From Sphingobium sp. AP50 (lineage in GTDB: Bacteria; Pseudomonadota; Alphaproteobacteria; Sphingomonadales; Sphingomonadaceae): a stretch of DNA of 41,275 nt. A model generated the notes under the pieces. The model was not told where the DNA came from and searched no databases. It was given only the letters and a program-made list of their open reading frames with translations. Both the position numbers and the translations under genes were made by a program. Shown here piece after piece: positions 31,088-38,983 of the stretch. Location: the NCBI RefSeq assembly GCF_900109095.1, contig NZ_FNYZ01000031.1, positions 1 to 41,275 of the forward strand. The letters run 5' to 3'. Each line of letters opens with the position of its first letter. Within the stretch, counting starts at the first letter, position 1.

Positions 31088-33460
31088 TCACCTACGCCCG
31101 ACCGAGCGCCATTGACGCTTAAATTCGGGCAGCCATTTTTCGGGATCATCCCCGAACTCTGCGCGCAGCTTGTCGAGCAACGCGACCGTTCCTTGTCGGC
31201 CCGACAGGACCGCCAATTCGTCATCCATGCCGTTCAGGTCTAATTCGACCACAACGGAATCATGGCCTTGCTTGATGAGGAAGCGCCGACTTTCCGGCGA
31301 CAGATCGACCTTGATAAGCCGGAACTCCGCTTCCGTCAGATTGAGGCCGTCGATGTAGTCGCGGGCCTGCGCGTTTGGGTTGGGAAGCAAAATTTTCGTC
31401 GGGCATTGCTCAATGATGGTTTCGGCAATGTCGGAGCGAAGCGCGTCCGCTGGGGACTGTGTGCCGAACATCATCAGCGCATTGCGCTTACGGTAGGTTT
31501 TCAAGCCGTCGCGCGCGAACTGGCGGAATGCCGGATCGCCCAGCGCCTTCCAGAACTCGTCAATGTCGATGATTACCGGGTTCCCGTCCACGATGTCATC
31601 GAGCCGATGGAACAGGTAGCTCATGAGCGGCGGGCGGATCGCGTCGTTTTCAAGAAAATCCGTCATGTCGAAGCCCATCAGTCGGGCATCGAGGCGCAGC
31701 GTGTCCGCCTCATTGTCGAACACCCAGCCAAATTCACCGCTCTTGGTCCACCGCTCCAATCGCGCGCCGATCCCGTCGATGCTGGTTTGATCCAGTTGCG
31801 AGCGGAGTGCGGAGATCGAACGGACCTCTTGCGGCAGGCGCGTTACTGCATCGAGCGCCTGATTGAGCTGATATAGCTCTTGCGGATTCAACTCGCCGTT
31901 CTCCGGCGTGACAATCTGGCGCAGCCAGGACGACAGAAATTCCCGATTGCGGGCGCTTCCGTCCAGTGCCTTGAGAGGCGCAAAGCCTGATGGCTGGCCA
32001 TTCTTGAGGGCCAGATAGGTGCCGCCCGCCGCCCGCACGAAGATTTCCGCGCCGCGATCCTTGTCGATGAACGCCATACGCGCGCCGCTCTTTTCAGCCT
32101 GCGCGAGCATGAAATTCTGGATCACGGTCTTACCGCCGCCCGAAGGGCCGAGGATCAGCGTGTGACCCACATCGCCAAAGTGGAAGTTGAAATAGTAGGG
32201 CGAATTTGCCGTGGTTTTGAGCAGGGCAACCGCCTTGCCCCAATGGTTCCCATCGGGACGGCCCATCGGGTAGGTATGGATCGGTGCCAGCGCGCCGAAG
32301 TTGCGCGAGGTAAGCGCCGCAGGGCGGGTTCGCCATGCGAAATTCCCCGGCAGCATCGACCAATATGCTGCCTCCAATGCCAAATCCTCGCGCGCTGCAA
32401 CGATGCCGCTTTCTGACAGTGCGGCCCGCGCAATGCTTAGGTTTTCAGCGAGAATTTTGGGCGTCTCGCCAAAGACCGAGAGCGCCAGATGATGTTCGCC
32501 CAGCACGAAGCGATTGGATTGTAGATCGTCCATCGCTTCATCCAGTTGGGCTTGCTGGCTGAATGCCACGTCATCCGTGGCGCTCAACTGCGCCCGCTTC
32601 CGTCGCGCCGTCTCCATGCCCATCTGTTTGCCGAGGAAGGCAAAGCCTTGACCCAGCACATACTCGAATTTCGCTTCCAGAAGCGCATTGAGCTGACCCG
32701 GAAATGTGCGGGCGGCATGTTCGCGAACCGCCAGCACCCCGCCATAGCGGGAGCCTCCGGGTTCACGGACCTCAAACAATTCCTGCCCGAAGATGACGCG
32801 ATCCGAATAGACAGCACGGCCTAGATGGCCGCGCACCAGCGGAACGCGCCGATTGTCGGCGGTCATGATCCGCTGGATCAGTTCCATCGGCTCGCTGAAT
32901 TGCAGGCCGTTGAACTCATAGACGCCGAGGATGCGCGGATTGACGCGGCCCAGCAGCTTTTGCACGTCCCGCAGCACATCGCTGAACGTCTCAATGATTT
33001 CCTCTTCCGCCTCGTCAGCCGTGGCCTTGGAGAAGATCGAGAATACCGATGAGGCGGCTTTGTCCGCAGCGCCGACCGCAGGGCGATACAGCACCGTCAG
33101 ATAATGCTCATTGACGAACATGCGCTTGCCGAGGACGCGGCGCTTATATGTCGCATTCAGATCGCGGGCGAAATCCGACTGGAAACCGCCATCGGGATAG
33201 TTGCGCTCAATGCGGCGGATCGTATGGACCATCACTGCCACCCGCTCATGGGCGATAGTGCGCCATGCGGTGTTCAGCTTTTCATGCCAATCGTTGATGG
33301 TCGATACATCGGCAGTCTCGAATGCGATCCCGTCGAGCGCGAAAACGGCCATATATTCGCCGTTGTCGAGCGCGACGACATGCTCATTTACATGGCGCGC
33401 ATACGGCAGATATTGCGACGGATCGCGTTCCAGCTTGATCGGAGGCTTGCGCTTAAACAC
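31088..33460 (-). CDS. virB4: VirB4 secretion ATPase
   Basis: 790 residues, full family length. The N-terminal CagE/TrbE/VirB domain begins with YLPYARHVNEHVVALDNGEY. Walker A LGPSGGGKT lies near residue 437, and a Walker B region (PVIIDIDEFWKALGD) near residue 630, followed by MFGTQSPADAL. It is the largest channel ATPase and drives pilus biogenesis and substrate transfer. It overlaps virB3 by eight bases. Confidence 0.95.
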   Translation of the reverse strand: MFKRKPPIKLERDPSQYLPYARHVNEHVVALDNGEYMAVFALDGIAFETADVSTINDWHEKLNTAWRTIAHERVAVMVHTIRRIERNYPDGGFQSDFARDLNATYKRRVLGKRMFVNEHYLTVLYRPAVGAADKAASSVFSIFSKATADEAEEEIIETFSDVLRDVQKLLGRVNPRILGVYEFNGLQFSEPMELIQRIMTADNRRVPLVRGHLGRAVYSDRVIFGQELFEVREPGGSRYGGVLAVREHAARTFPGQLNALLEAKFEYVLGQGFAFLGKQMGMETARRKRAQLSATDDVAFSQQAQLDEAMDDLQSNRFVLGEHHLALSVFGETPKILAENLSIARAALSESGIVAAREDLALEAAYWSMLPGNFAWRTRPAALTSRNFGALAPIHTYPMGRPDGNHWGKAVALLKTTANSPYYFNFHFGDVGHTLILGPSGGGKTVIQNFMLAQAEKSGARMAFIDKDRGAEIFVRAAGGTYLALKNGQPSGFAPLKALDGSARNREFLSSWLRQIVTPENGELNPQELYQLNQALDAVTRLPQEVRSISALRSQLDQTSIDGIGARLERWTKSGEFGWVFDNEADTLRLDARLMGFDMTDFLENDAIRPPLMSYLFHRLDDIVDGNPVIIDIDEFWKALGDPAFRQFARDGLKTYRKRNALMMFGTQSPADALRSDIAETIIEQCPTKILLPNPNAQARDYIDGLNLTEAEFRLIKVDLSPESRRFLIKQGHDSVVVELDLNGMDDELAVLSGRQGTVALLDKLRAEFGDDPEKWLPEFKRQWRSVGRR

Positions 33461-33791
33461 GGCAAAATCCCTTCCGCTTCACGCCTGCAACCGGCAGCGG
33501 CGAATAGCTGGAACCGCCCCACAACATCTTGTTGGGAGCGGGGGCTTTCGTCCGACCGAACAGGAAAATGATCTTGAACATATTGTAGTCCGTGCGGACG
33601 ATCAGCCGTGCGGCACCCAGGAGCGCGCCGCCGATCGCAAGCGCCCAAATCGGATTGCCGACAACCATCAGCACGAACACCGATGCCATGCCGATCAGCA
33701 ACGTGGCTTCGACGGGGACGCCGAACCAGAGCGTCGGGCGCGTGAGCGCGAGGAACAACGGATCTTCGGTTAGATATTCTGGCTCTGACAC
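33453..33791 (-). CDS. virB3: VirB3 inner-membrane protein
   Basis: 112 residues with the VirB3/TrbD look: LTEDPLFLALTRPTLWFGVP, two adjacent membrane helices (about 26-45 and 48-65), then RTDYNMFKIIFLFGRTK. It works with VirB4 in pilin handling. It overlaps the virB4 start and lies 31 bases behind the pilin-like genes. Confidence 0.9.
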   Translation of the reverse strand: MSEPEYLTEDPLFLALTRPTLWFGVPVEATLLIGMASVFVLMVVGNPIWALAIGGALLGAARLIVRTDYNMFKIIFLFGRTKAPAPNKMLWGGSSYSPLPVAGVKRKGFCRV

Positions 33792-33822
33792 CCCATACCT
33801 CTCTTTGCCGCTACGCAGCCTG

Positions 33823-34089
33823 TTACGTCAGCAAATCCACGAAGAACGGGGCGCAGAGGATGACGGCCAAGCCTGCCAACCAAAGCGCCATCGTCTGCCT
33901 GTCTCCGTGGCCGACCATGTAGAAATACCCGGCGATCACCAGAACGAGCGTCCCGATGGCGGCACCCGCAGCCATCATCTTGCTCGCCATGGCTGATGCC
34001 TGCGAAGATGCGGAGGCGACTTGCGCCGCCCCCGGCATCGACCACGCCGCCCCGATCAGGGCCGCGAGAAGGGAGGGGACGCGACGCAT
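33823..34089 (-). CDS. VirB2-like pilin, copy 3 of 3
   Basis: 88 residues. The signal peptide MRRVPSLLAALIGAAWSMPGAAQ is followed by two hydrophobic helices (MMAAGAAIGTLVLVIAGYFYMV and MALWLAGLAVILCAPFFVDLL), the size and topology of a VirB2/TrbC pilin. Its ATG overlaps the stop of the preceding pilin-like gene (TAATG). It is one of three tandem small genes of the same layout, so which one forms the pilus cannot be told from sequence. Confidence 0.75.
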   Translation of the reverse strand: MRRVPSLLAALIGAAWSMPGAAQVASASSQASAMASKMMAAGAAIGTLVLVIAGYFYMVGHGDRQTMALWLAGLAVILCAPFFVDLLT

Positions 34090-34400
34090 TACGTCCCGGA
34101 AACGGTATCGACGATCCAGCCAGCGCCGAACACGATGAAGCAGCCGATGATGATCGAACCCAGCAGCCCCTTGTTGCCCGCGCCGAAGAAGAACATGATG
34201 CCTGCGATCACCAGCGCGATTGCCGCCAGACCCTTCGCGATCGGGCCAGTCAGCAGCGCCAGAACCAGGTCAACCATGGTTTCGACGTCATTCGTGTTGA
34301 CGGCCTGCGCCCAAGCCGGGGCAGGAGCCAGTGCGAGCGTGGCACCAGCAAGGGCGCAGCTATGCGTCCAGCGATCCTTGATGTAGCGAACCATTTTCAT
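34089..34400 (-). CDS. virB2: VirB2/TrbC major pilin candidate, copy 2 of 3
   Basis: 103 residues from the ATG complement at 34400 after GGAGG. Signal peptide ending LAPAPAWAQ, then VETMVDLVLALLTGPIAKGLAAIALVIAGIMFFFG and a second helix LLGSIIIGCFIVFGAGWIV. Of the three tandem genes this one best fits the classical TrbC/VirB2 pattern. It overlaps its neighbours on both sides. Confidence 0.85.
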   Translation of the reverse strand: MKMVRYIKDRWTHSCALAGATLALAPAPAWAQAVNTNDVETMVDLVLALLTGPIAKGLAAIALVIAGIMFFFGAGNKGLLGSIIIGCFIVFGAGWIVDTVSGT

Positions 34401-34654
34401 CAGAAAAAACCTCCACTTGTGACAATGACAATGCCGACGCAGAAGGTCAGAAACGTGATTAGCGTCCCCCTGCCCGTCATTATAAGAACACCCAGCCAAA
34501 TGACGCCGAGTAGTATTGCTGGAGCCACTAGCGCCTTGAGTTCATCGAGAACCGCAGTTGCTATGCCTCCCACGTCCGCATGAGCGGGCGTGACTATCAA
34601 GCCGAGCAAAAGCACGACTGATAATTTCAGAATGACATGATGCGACAGCTTCAC
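34400..34654 (-). CDS. VirB2-like small membrane protein, copy 1 of 3
   Basis: 84 residues from a GTG whose bases overlap the virB1 stop (GTGA), with GGAGG seven bases upstream. Signal peptide (ILKLSVVLLLGLIVTPAHA), then two hydrophobic helices (APAILLGVIWLGVLIM and ITFLTFCVGIVIVTSGGFF). The topology matches pilins, but the sequence between helices is shorter. Its role as a pilin paralog or a membrane accessory is open. Confidence 0.65.
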   Translation of the reverse strand: MKLSHHVILKLSVVLLLGLIVTPAHADVGGIATAVLDELKALVAPAILLGVIWLGVLIMTGRGTLITFLTFCVGIVIVTSGGFF

Positions 34655-35679
34655 AGACCGCCCTCCATTGAAGGCGAGCTTTGCCGCTGCTTCCAAGATG
34701 CTTGCGCGAACACGTCCCACGCTGGCGGGGCTGGATCGGCAGTTGGGGGAGCCTCACCAGCCCCGCCAACCGGCACATAGGAGGCGGCGACCCGAAAGGC
34801 TCCTTCCTGTGCATCGGATTGAACGGGGGCGCTGTTCTGCACCGTAACCGACCATGGCGCAGCAGGCGCGACGATTGCCGGGGCAATCCCGGCCCCTGCG
34901 AACGCTACATGCCAATGGTCGCTATGGTCCTTGTCGCCGGGGCCGAGCAGTTCGACAATGGCGATCCCGTTCGCTGCCAAGAGCGCGCGAATTTGACCGC
35001 GATCTATCGCGCCTACCCCACCATGCGGGACGAAATCGACGGCAAGGCCGTGTTTGTGATAGCTGTTGCGCGCACCATAGAGCGCATTCATCGGACGCAC
35101 TGTGTCCGTGATCCGACCACCGAACGCGGCCATGAGAATCTGGCCGACCTGATCGGGTGACGGTGCGATGCTGCCGACATTTGCCAGAGGCGTTTGAGCC
35201 GCGGCTACGGGCGCGATCATGCTCCCCGCAGCCGCGAAGACCTTGCGGACATAGCCGTTGCGGAAACCGCGCGACCTCGATCCAGTATTATACTCGCTCA
35301 ACGCCGCTTGAAGCGGGTTCCCATGCCCCGCGCCGACCGCGCGACCATAGTTGTCTGCCAGCACTCGCGCCCCAGCGCGAAGATTGGTGCAGGGGTCGAA
35401 AACCGTGTCGGCGGTAACGCCGAGGCGCGCAAAGTTGGCGCTGTTGATCTGCATAAGCCCAGCGTCGAAATTTGCGCCCTGGCGCAGCAAGCTACGCGCG
35501 GTAGCAACCGCATCGCTCTTGCTGGCAGGCTGGCCGCGCAAGGCCGCACCGGAGTTGACGCCGATCCGATAGGGATCGCTCTCTGACTCTACCTGAATAA
35601 TTGCGATCATCGTCGCCGGCGCAACATTGGGTGCGCAAGAGGTCAGCAGTGCCGCCAAAACCGATGCTTCCAAAGGCAT
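34651..35679 (-). CDS. virB1: VirB1-like lytic transglycosylase fused to an M15-like peptidase
   Basis: 342 residues. Residues about 1-150 form an SLT domain: catalytic Glu31 in IIQVESESDP, GLMQINSANF (74-83) and ALSEYNTGS (126-134). Residues about 170-260 carry a second domain with SYHKHGLAVD (206-215), matching the S-x-H-x-x-G-x-A-x-D zinc motif of M15/VanY-like peptidases, and DHWHVAF (254-260) with the third ligand. The last 80 residues are Pro/Ala-rich. It would cut both glycan strands and peptide bridges to let the channel through the wall. No clear signal peptide is seen. It is the first gene of the secretion operon. Confidence 0.85.
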   Translation of the reverse strand: MPLEASVLAALLTSCAPNVAPATMIAIIQVESESDPYRIGVNSGAALRGQPASKSDAVATARSLLRQGANFDAGLMQINSANFARLGVTADTVFDPCTNLRAGARVLADNYGRAVGAGHGNPLQAALSEYNTGSRSRGFRNGYVRKVFAAAGSMIAPVAAAQTPLANVGSIAPSPDQVGQILMAAFGGRITDTVRPMNALYGARNSYHKHGLAVDFVPHGGVGAIDRGQIRALLAANGIAIVELLGPGDKDHSDHWHVAFAGAGIAPAIVAPAAPWSVTVQNSAPVQSDAQEGAFRVAASYVPVGGAGEAPPTADPAPPAWDVFAQASWKQRQSSPSMEGGL

Positions 35680-35710
35680 TCAAGCCTCCCTTTGGTGAGT
35701 CCGGTTATAG

Positions 35711-35739
35711 GATGTAAGACATTTCCGACATAGGCGCAA
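35711..35739 (-). promoter_or_regulatory. Promoter of the virB operon
   Basis: Read on the - strand: TTGCGC (35739-35734), 17 bases, TACATC (35716-35711). The spacer block TATGTCGGAAATGTCTTA is identical over 18 bases to the one at 8548-8565, at the same place between -35 and -10. The start codon of virB1 is about 31 bases downstream. Transcription of the divergent regulator at 35869 probably starts in the same intergenic region. Confidence 0.7.
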
Positions 35740-35868
35740 CACACATTCGCAATTGCGGAATCCGCCCGTTCGGAATGATCGTTCACCGCAATTTAGGTTA
35801 TCGTCCGGCTTCGTCTCTTGATGAAAACCGGACTCTTCGCTTAGGTTCGCGCGGAAAAAGCGGGAAAA

Positions 35869-36453
35869 ATGATGCCCGCAACAACAACAAAGCGAGCGTC
35901 GCAATTGGCTAAGACTGTCCTGTTCCTCGCAGAAACAAACCGATCACCGACGATCGAAGAACAGCGCGCATTGTGCGAACATGCAGGCGATCTTCTCGTT
36001 GACGCTGGAACAGTCAGCTTTCTTGACTTGCCCAAAGCATTAGCGCGTGCAGGGCATAGGCTAGAACGCGGCGACAAGATCAAAATTTATGATCTTGCCT
36101 GTTTACCGATCAACACCATGACGCTTGTTCGCATGATGGTGAAAGTCTTAAGGCAGGGAATCGCGGTCGAGTTTTGCGCGCCGAAGATCGTCATCCAACC
36201 CGATGCAGAAACCGATTTATTCCGCCTTGTCGGAATGCTGGATCAGCACTGGCGGCGTATCCATGGGATGAAAACCCATTCTCCTGACGCCAAAGTAGGG
36301 CGCAAGGCCCTACTGTCTGACGATCAGTTTCCGGCTATCCAGGCGATGATTGATGGTGGAGCGACAGTATCGGCCGTCGCCAAGGAGCTGGGCGTCGGGA
36401 GGACAACCCTTTTCGATTTCTTGCAACGTCATCGCGCGGCTTCGGATAACTGA
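35869..36453 (+). CDS. Resolvase-like transcriptional regulator, catalytically degenerate
   Basis: 194 residues. The layout follows a serine resolvase from end to end, compared with the intact enzyme at 10426-11007. The first strand (TVLFLAETNRS) replaces GYARVST and lacks the nucleophile Ser. IYDLACLPINTMTLV replaces VWRLDRLSRNLVTLI and lacks the Asp and Arg. LVGMLDQHWRRIHGMKT replaces the FERDVIRERT helix. The C-terminal helix-turn-helix (ATVSAVAKELGVGRTTLFDFL) is intact. I infer a DNA-binding regulator that has lost recombination. It diverges from virB1 and is the best candidate for the factor that binds the shared promoter block. Confidence 0.7.
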   Translation: MMPATTTKRASQLAKTVLFLAETNRSPTIEEQRALCEHAGDLLVDAGTVSFLDLPKALARAGHRLERGDKIKIYDLACLPINTMTLVRMMVKVLRQGIAVEFCAPKIVIQPDAETDLFRLVGMLDQHWRRIHGMKTHSPDAKVGRKALLSDDQFPAIQAMIDGGATVSAVAKELGVGRTTLFDFLQRHRAASDN

Positions 36454-36456
36454 AAG

Positions 36457-36747
36457 CTATCCGAGCAGCACGTCCAGAGTGACGTTCAGAGCGACCGACA
36501 TGCTGGCGATTTCTCGCAGCGTAATGTCCGTGGCAACGCCGTCGAAAATCGAGCGCAAGCGATCTTCCGCGATCGCACTGGTTTTCACCAGTTCCGCGAT
36601 CGGATGGCCGCCCTCACTGGCGGCCCTCCGCGCGTTCGCACCGAAATTACCGTTCACGTTTTGCGCGTTCGGCCCTCTGAAATGAACATTCATCAGCTCA
36701 CCGTAATGCAGGAATGATACGGCTGTCACCCTGCTATTGAGTTGCAT
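36457..36747 (-). CDS. Small HTH (XRE-like) regulator
   Basis: 96 residues. The ATG complement at 36747 overlaps the stop of the upstream regulator (TAATG) with GGGG just before it; an internal ATG at 36693 is the alternative. The C-terminal half (IAELVKTSAIAEDRLRSIFDG followed by LREIASMSVALNVTLDVLLG) is a helix-turn-helix of the Cro/C1 type. The N-terminal part is Asn/Gly/Arg-rich and unassigned. It ends three bases from the converging resolvase-like gene. Confidence 0.6.
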   Translation of the reverse strand: MQLNSRVTAVSFLHYGELMNVHFRGPNAQNVNGNFGANARRAASEGGHPIAELVKTSAIAEDRLRSIFDGVATDITLREIASMSVALNVTLDVLLG

Positions 36748-37097
36748 TACCCCAATTTGGATGCACCTGGCTTCGCTAGGAGATCTAACACTGTGCACCC
36801 CAAACCATCGGCCAGACTCTGCAACACCTCAAGGGTCGGATTCGCCCGACCGTGTTCTATATACGATAGATGGGACGCAGCGATTCCCGTCCTTTCAGAC
36901 AATTCCGCCTGCGAAATCCGCATTTTCGCCCTGCGCTCGCGGCAGTTCGTACCTAAATTTGTGGCCAGCTCTGATGCAGCTTGGTCCAGCTTCAGATATT
37001 GCGGCATACGGCTGTTCCGTGGCTCTCCATCGTCATTTCCCCCCCGGTCAATAACATCGGCTTCGCTTATAGCTTTTTTTGGTTCCTTGGCGACCAT
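36747..37097 (-). CDS. XRE-family transcriptional regulator
   Basis: 116 residues. The first 40 are polar. Residues about 52-108 form a canonical Cro/C1 helix-turn-helix: RERRAKMRISQAELSERTGI then ASHLSYIEHGRANPTLEVLQ and LADGLGCTVLDLL. It is likely to repress its own operon and perhaps the divergent gene at 37.2 kb. The downstream HTH gene overlaps its stop. Confidence 0.8.
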   Translation of the reverse strand: MVAKEPKKAISEADVIDRGGNDDGEPRNSRMPQYLKLDQAASELATNLGTNCRERRAKMRISQAELSERTGIAASHLSYIEHGRANPTLEVLQSLADGLGCTVLDLLAKPGASKLG

Positions 37098-37254
37098 ATC
37101 TGATTAACTACCTCAAAAGGGCCTTTGTTTGACAATGCGTTCATGCCGCAATAACCAATGCAGCATGGGACAATCCGTTTCACATGAACGAGTCGGCACG
37201 ACGCCTGCGGCCTGTATGCGCCGCAAGCGGCAGGCGCTATATGATGAAGGCAAC

Positions 37255-37614
37255 GTGCAATGCAAAATGCACATTCCCGTCAGCTTCGGTGAACGCCTCA
37301 AGGAATTGAAGGCCCGCTATAAGATGCGCGGCCTCGATCATGTAATTTCAGCGATGATAAGGAGGGCGATGGTCGATTACTCGGCAGACGAACTAATCGC
37401 GCCCCCGCCGCCCGAAGATCACATGAAGCGAAAGCAGATCGCTGTCCACATTCCGCGTGAGCATCATGCCTTTCTGGAATCCGTTGCTTTGCGCAATCGG
37501 GGCATTCCGTTGGGCGTTGCTCTGGAAACCATTGGCGCACACGTCAGCGACCTGACGCCTGCACCGCAACAGTTACCGCTAATTGATGAAGGGGGGAGCG
37601 CCGTGAGCGGATAA
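37255..37614 (+). CDS. Small DNA-binding-like protein (two RHH-like segments)
   Basis: About 119 residues from a GTG at 37255 with AAGG five bases upstream. The frame is open to 37129 and an ATG at 37216 is also possible, but TTGACA at 37129-37134 suggests the transcript starts within that upstream part. Two strand-helix-helix units are visible: MHIPVSFGERLKELKARYKM and, after a proline linker, IAVHIPREHHAFLESVALRN. I infer a small repressor or partition-type DNA-binding protein. It precedes the replication-initiator candidate and may control it. Confidence 0.55.
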   Translation: MQCKMHIPVSFGERLKELKARYKMRGLDHVISAMIRRAMVDYSADELIAPPPPEDHMKRKQIAVHIPREHHAFLESVALRNRGIPLGVALETIGAHVSDLTPAPQQLPLIDEGGSAVSG

Positions 37615-37618
37615 ACGA

Positions 37619-37639
37619 AGCCCGGCACGAGGCCGGGCT
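37619..37639 (+). terminator. Hairpin after the small DNA-binding gene
   Basis: Stem AGCCCGGC/GCCGGGCT with a five-base loop, four bases after the stop codon. No T tract. Confidence 0.55.
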
Positions 37640-37794
37640 ACGGGAAGGTTATCCGGTGGTTGGCGCCACTTGGATCGACCCAATCAAATCTGTCGATTGG
37701 ATAGCCTCTCCCGCACCCACTGTCAACAAACAGCGCGTCTCGCGCCACGGACTAGCTTTGCCTGCGAACGGCCTTCCGAATGGGAGGACGAACG

Positions 37795-38820
37795 ATGATG
37801 CTTGCCCAAAAGAACGGCGATACCCGCACCCCGCAGTCCGTCATTGACGAGCTGCTGGCGCGTGGCATTTCGCAAGGCGACATTGATCTTGGCATTCTGA
37901 CGCAGGATGCCCAGCGCCGAGCCGGTGCGCCGGTCTATCCTCTTGCCGTCCTAGTTGGCGCGGAACCTGTGACCCGCGACTATCGCGCCCAGGTCGGCCA
38001 CGCGACCCGCCAGATCATGCGGACCAAACCCCCGGCGCGCAAAAGCGCGGGGGGCCTTCACATCACCGGCACCCCCGTATGGGCTGGCAGCGTTCAGACC
38101 GGCGAAACGGAGGAAACCGAATTTGTCCGTCCCCTGTCCACGCTCCAACGAACGCGCTTCCGCAAGGCGTGTCATCTGATCTTGGATAAGGCCCGCGAAG
38201 TCGCCCGCAATTCCCGCGCCGGGGAAGCCCAGGATGCCGAGCAATCAAAGCTGATGCGCTTCACCACATCATGCCACCAAATCTATCTGCGTTTGCTGGA
38301 CGAGCTGTTCTATCGAAAGGGCTGGTGCGTCCCGTCCTATGAAACCGTCATGCGCTGGACCGGCCTTTCACGCGGGACCGTCCACAATGCGATCAAAGCC
38401 CTTCGCGCCATCGGCTTGCTCGATTGGAAACGCCGCTATGTCTATAGCCAGAGCAAGGAGCATGGAGCGCGATCGGAGCAAACCTCAAACCTCTATCGCG
38501 CTGAAATGCCCAAGTGGCTCGCGAAGCTGATCGGCATTGACGCCCCCCTGCCCGATGATGCTGTGAGCCATCGGGAAGCCGCGCTTGAGGATCATGCCTT
38601 GATGCTTGCCAGCGCCGGGAAAGTCGAACGCCGTCGCCTGATGCCCTCAGAGCCGGAAACCCGCGCAGCCCTGATTGCCGCCGCCACGCGCGCCGATCAG
38701 CGCCTTGCCGTCGAAGCCGGGAGCCGTGAGTTCAACGGTTGGATTGAACCTCATATGATTTCTATATTTGATAAGATGGAGAAGCGGAGTTGCCCTAGTC
38801 GGGCAACACGTCAGCCCTGA
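37795..38820 (+). CDS. Winged-helix protein, candidate plasmid replication initiator
   Basis: 341 residues from the ATG at 37795 after GGGAGGA. Residues about 160-220 hold a winged helix: a Trp/Tyr-rich helix (IYLRLLDELFYRKGWCVPS), a helix-turn-helix (YETVMRWTGLSRGTVHNAIKALRAIG) and a wing (LLDWKRRYVYS). Proteins of this layout in alphaproteobacterial plasmids are often annotated as replication protein or HTH protein. No Rep_3, RepC or RepA of a classical type occurs elsewhere in the window, and the primase-like gene follows, which supports initiator function. No iterons are obvious within 155 bases upstream. Confidence 0.55.
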   Translation: MMLAQKNGDTRTPQSVIDELLARGISQGDIDLGILTQDAQRRAGAPVYPLAVLVGAEPVTRDYRAQVGHATRQIMRTKPPARKSAGGLHITGTPVWAGSVQTGETEETEFVRPLSTLQRTRFRKACHLILDKAREVARNSRAGEAQDAEQSKLMRFTTSCHQIYLRLLDELFYRKGWCVPSYETVMRWTGLSRGTVHNAIKALRAIGLLDWKRRYVYSQSKEHGARSEQTSNLYRAEMPKWLAKLIGIDAPLPDDAVSHREAALEDHALMLASAGKVERRRLMPSEPETRAALIAAATRADQRLAVEAGSREFNGWIEPHMISIFDKMEKRSCPSRATRQP

Positions 38821-38826
38821 CGGGCT
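38789..38826 (+). terminator. Two hairpins at the end of the initiator candidate
   Basis: GTTGCCC-TAGTC-GGGCAAC (38789-38807) and AGCCC-TGAC-GGGCT (38813-38826) overlap the last codons and the stop. Further hairpins (GACGG/CCGTC, GCTCCC/GGGAGC, TAGTC/GACTA) follow up to the primase start, so the 160-base gap is strongly structured. They may end transcription or regulate the primase. Confidence 0.4.
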
Positions 38827-38983
38827 ACCCTAACGGCACCAAATCGCTCTGATCTAACCTATAAGCCAAGCGGCGACGGCAGGACCGTCGGCTACGCCGC
38901 CGGAATGCTCCCCAGCGGGAGCAAGCCGATATGGCAGCGCGAAAAATCATTGCCGGATTTGTCCCATAGTCTATTCTCGGACT

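Noticed and set aside
35697..35835. 10-bp inverted repeat GAGTCCGGTT/AACCGGACTC spanning the virB1 upstream region
   Set aside because: The arms are about 120 bases apart, so no local hairpin is likely, and a match of this length may be chance. It was not listed as a feature.
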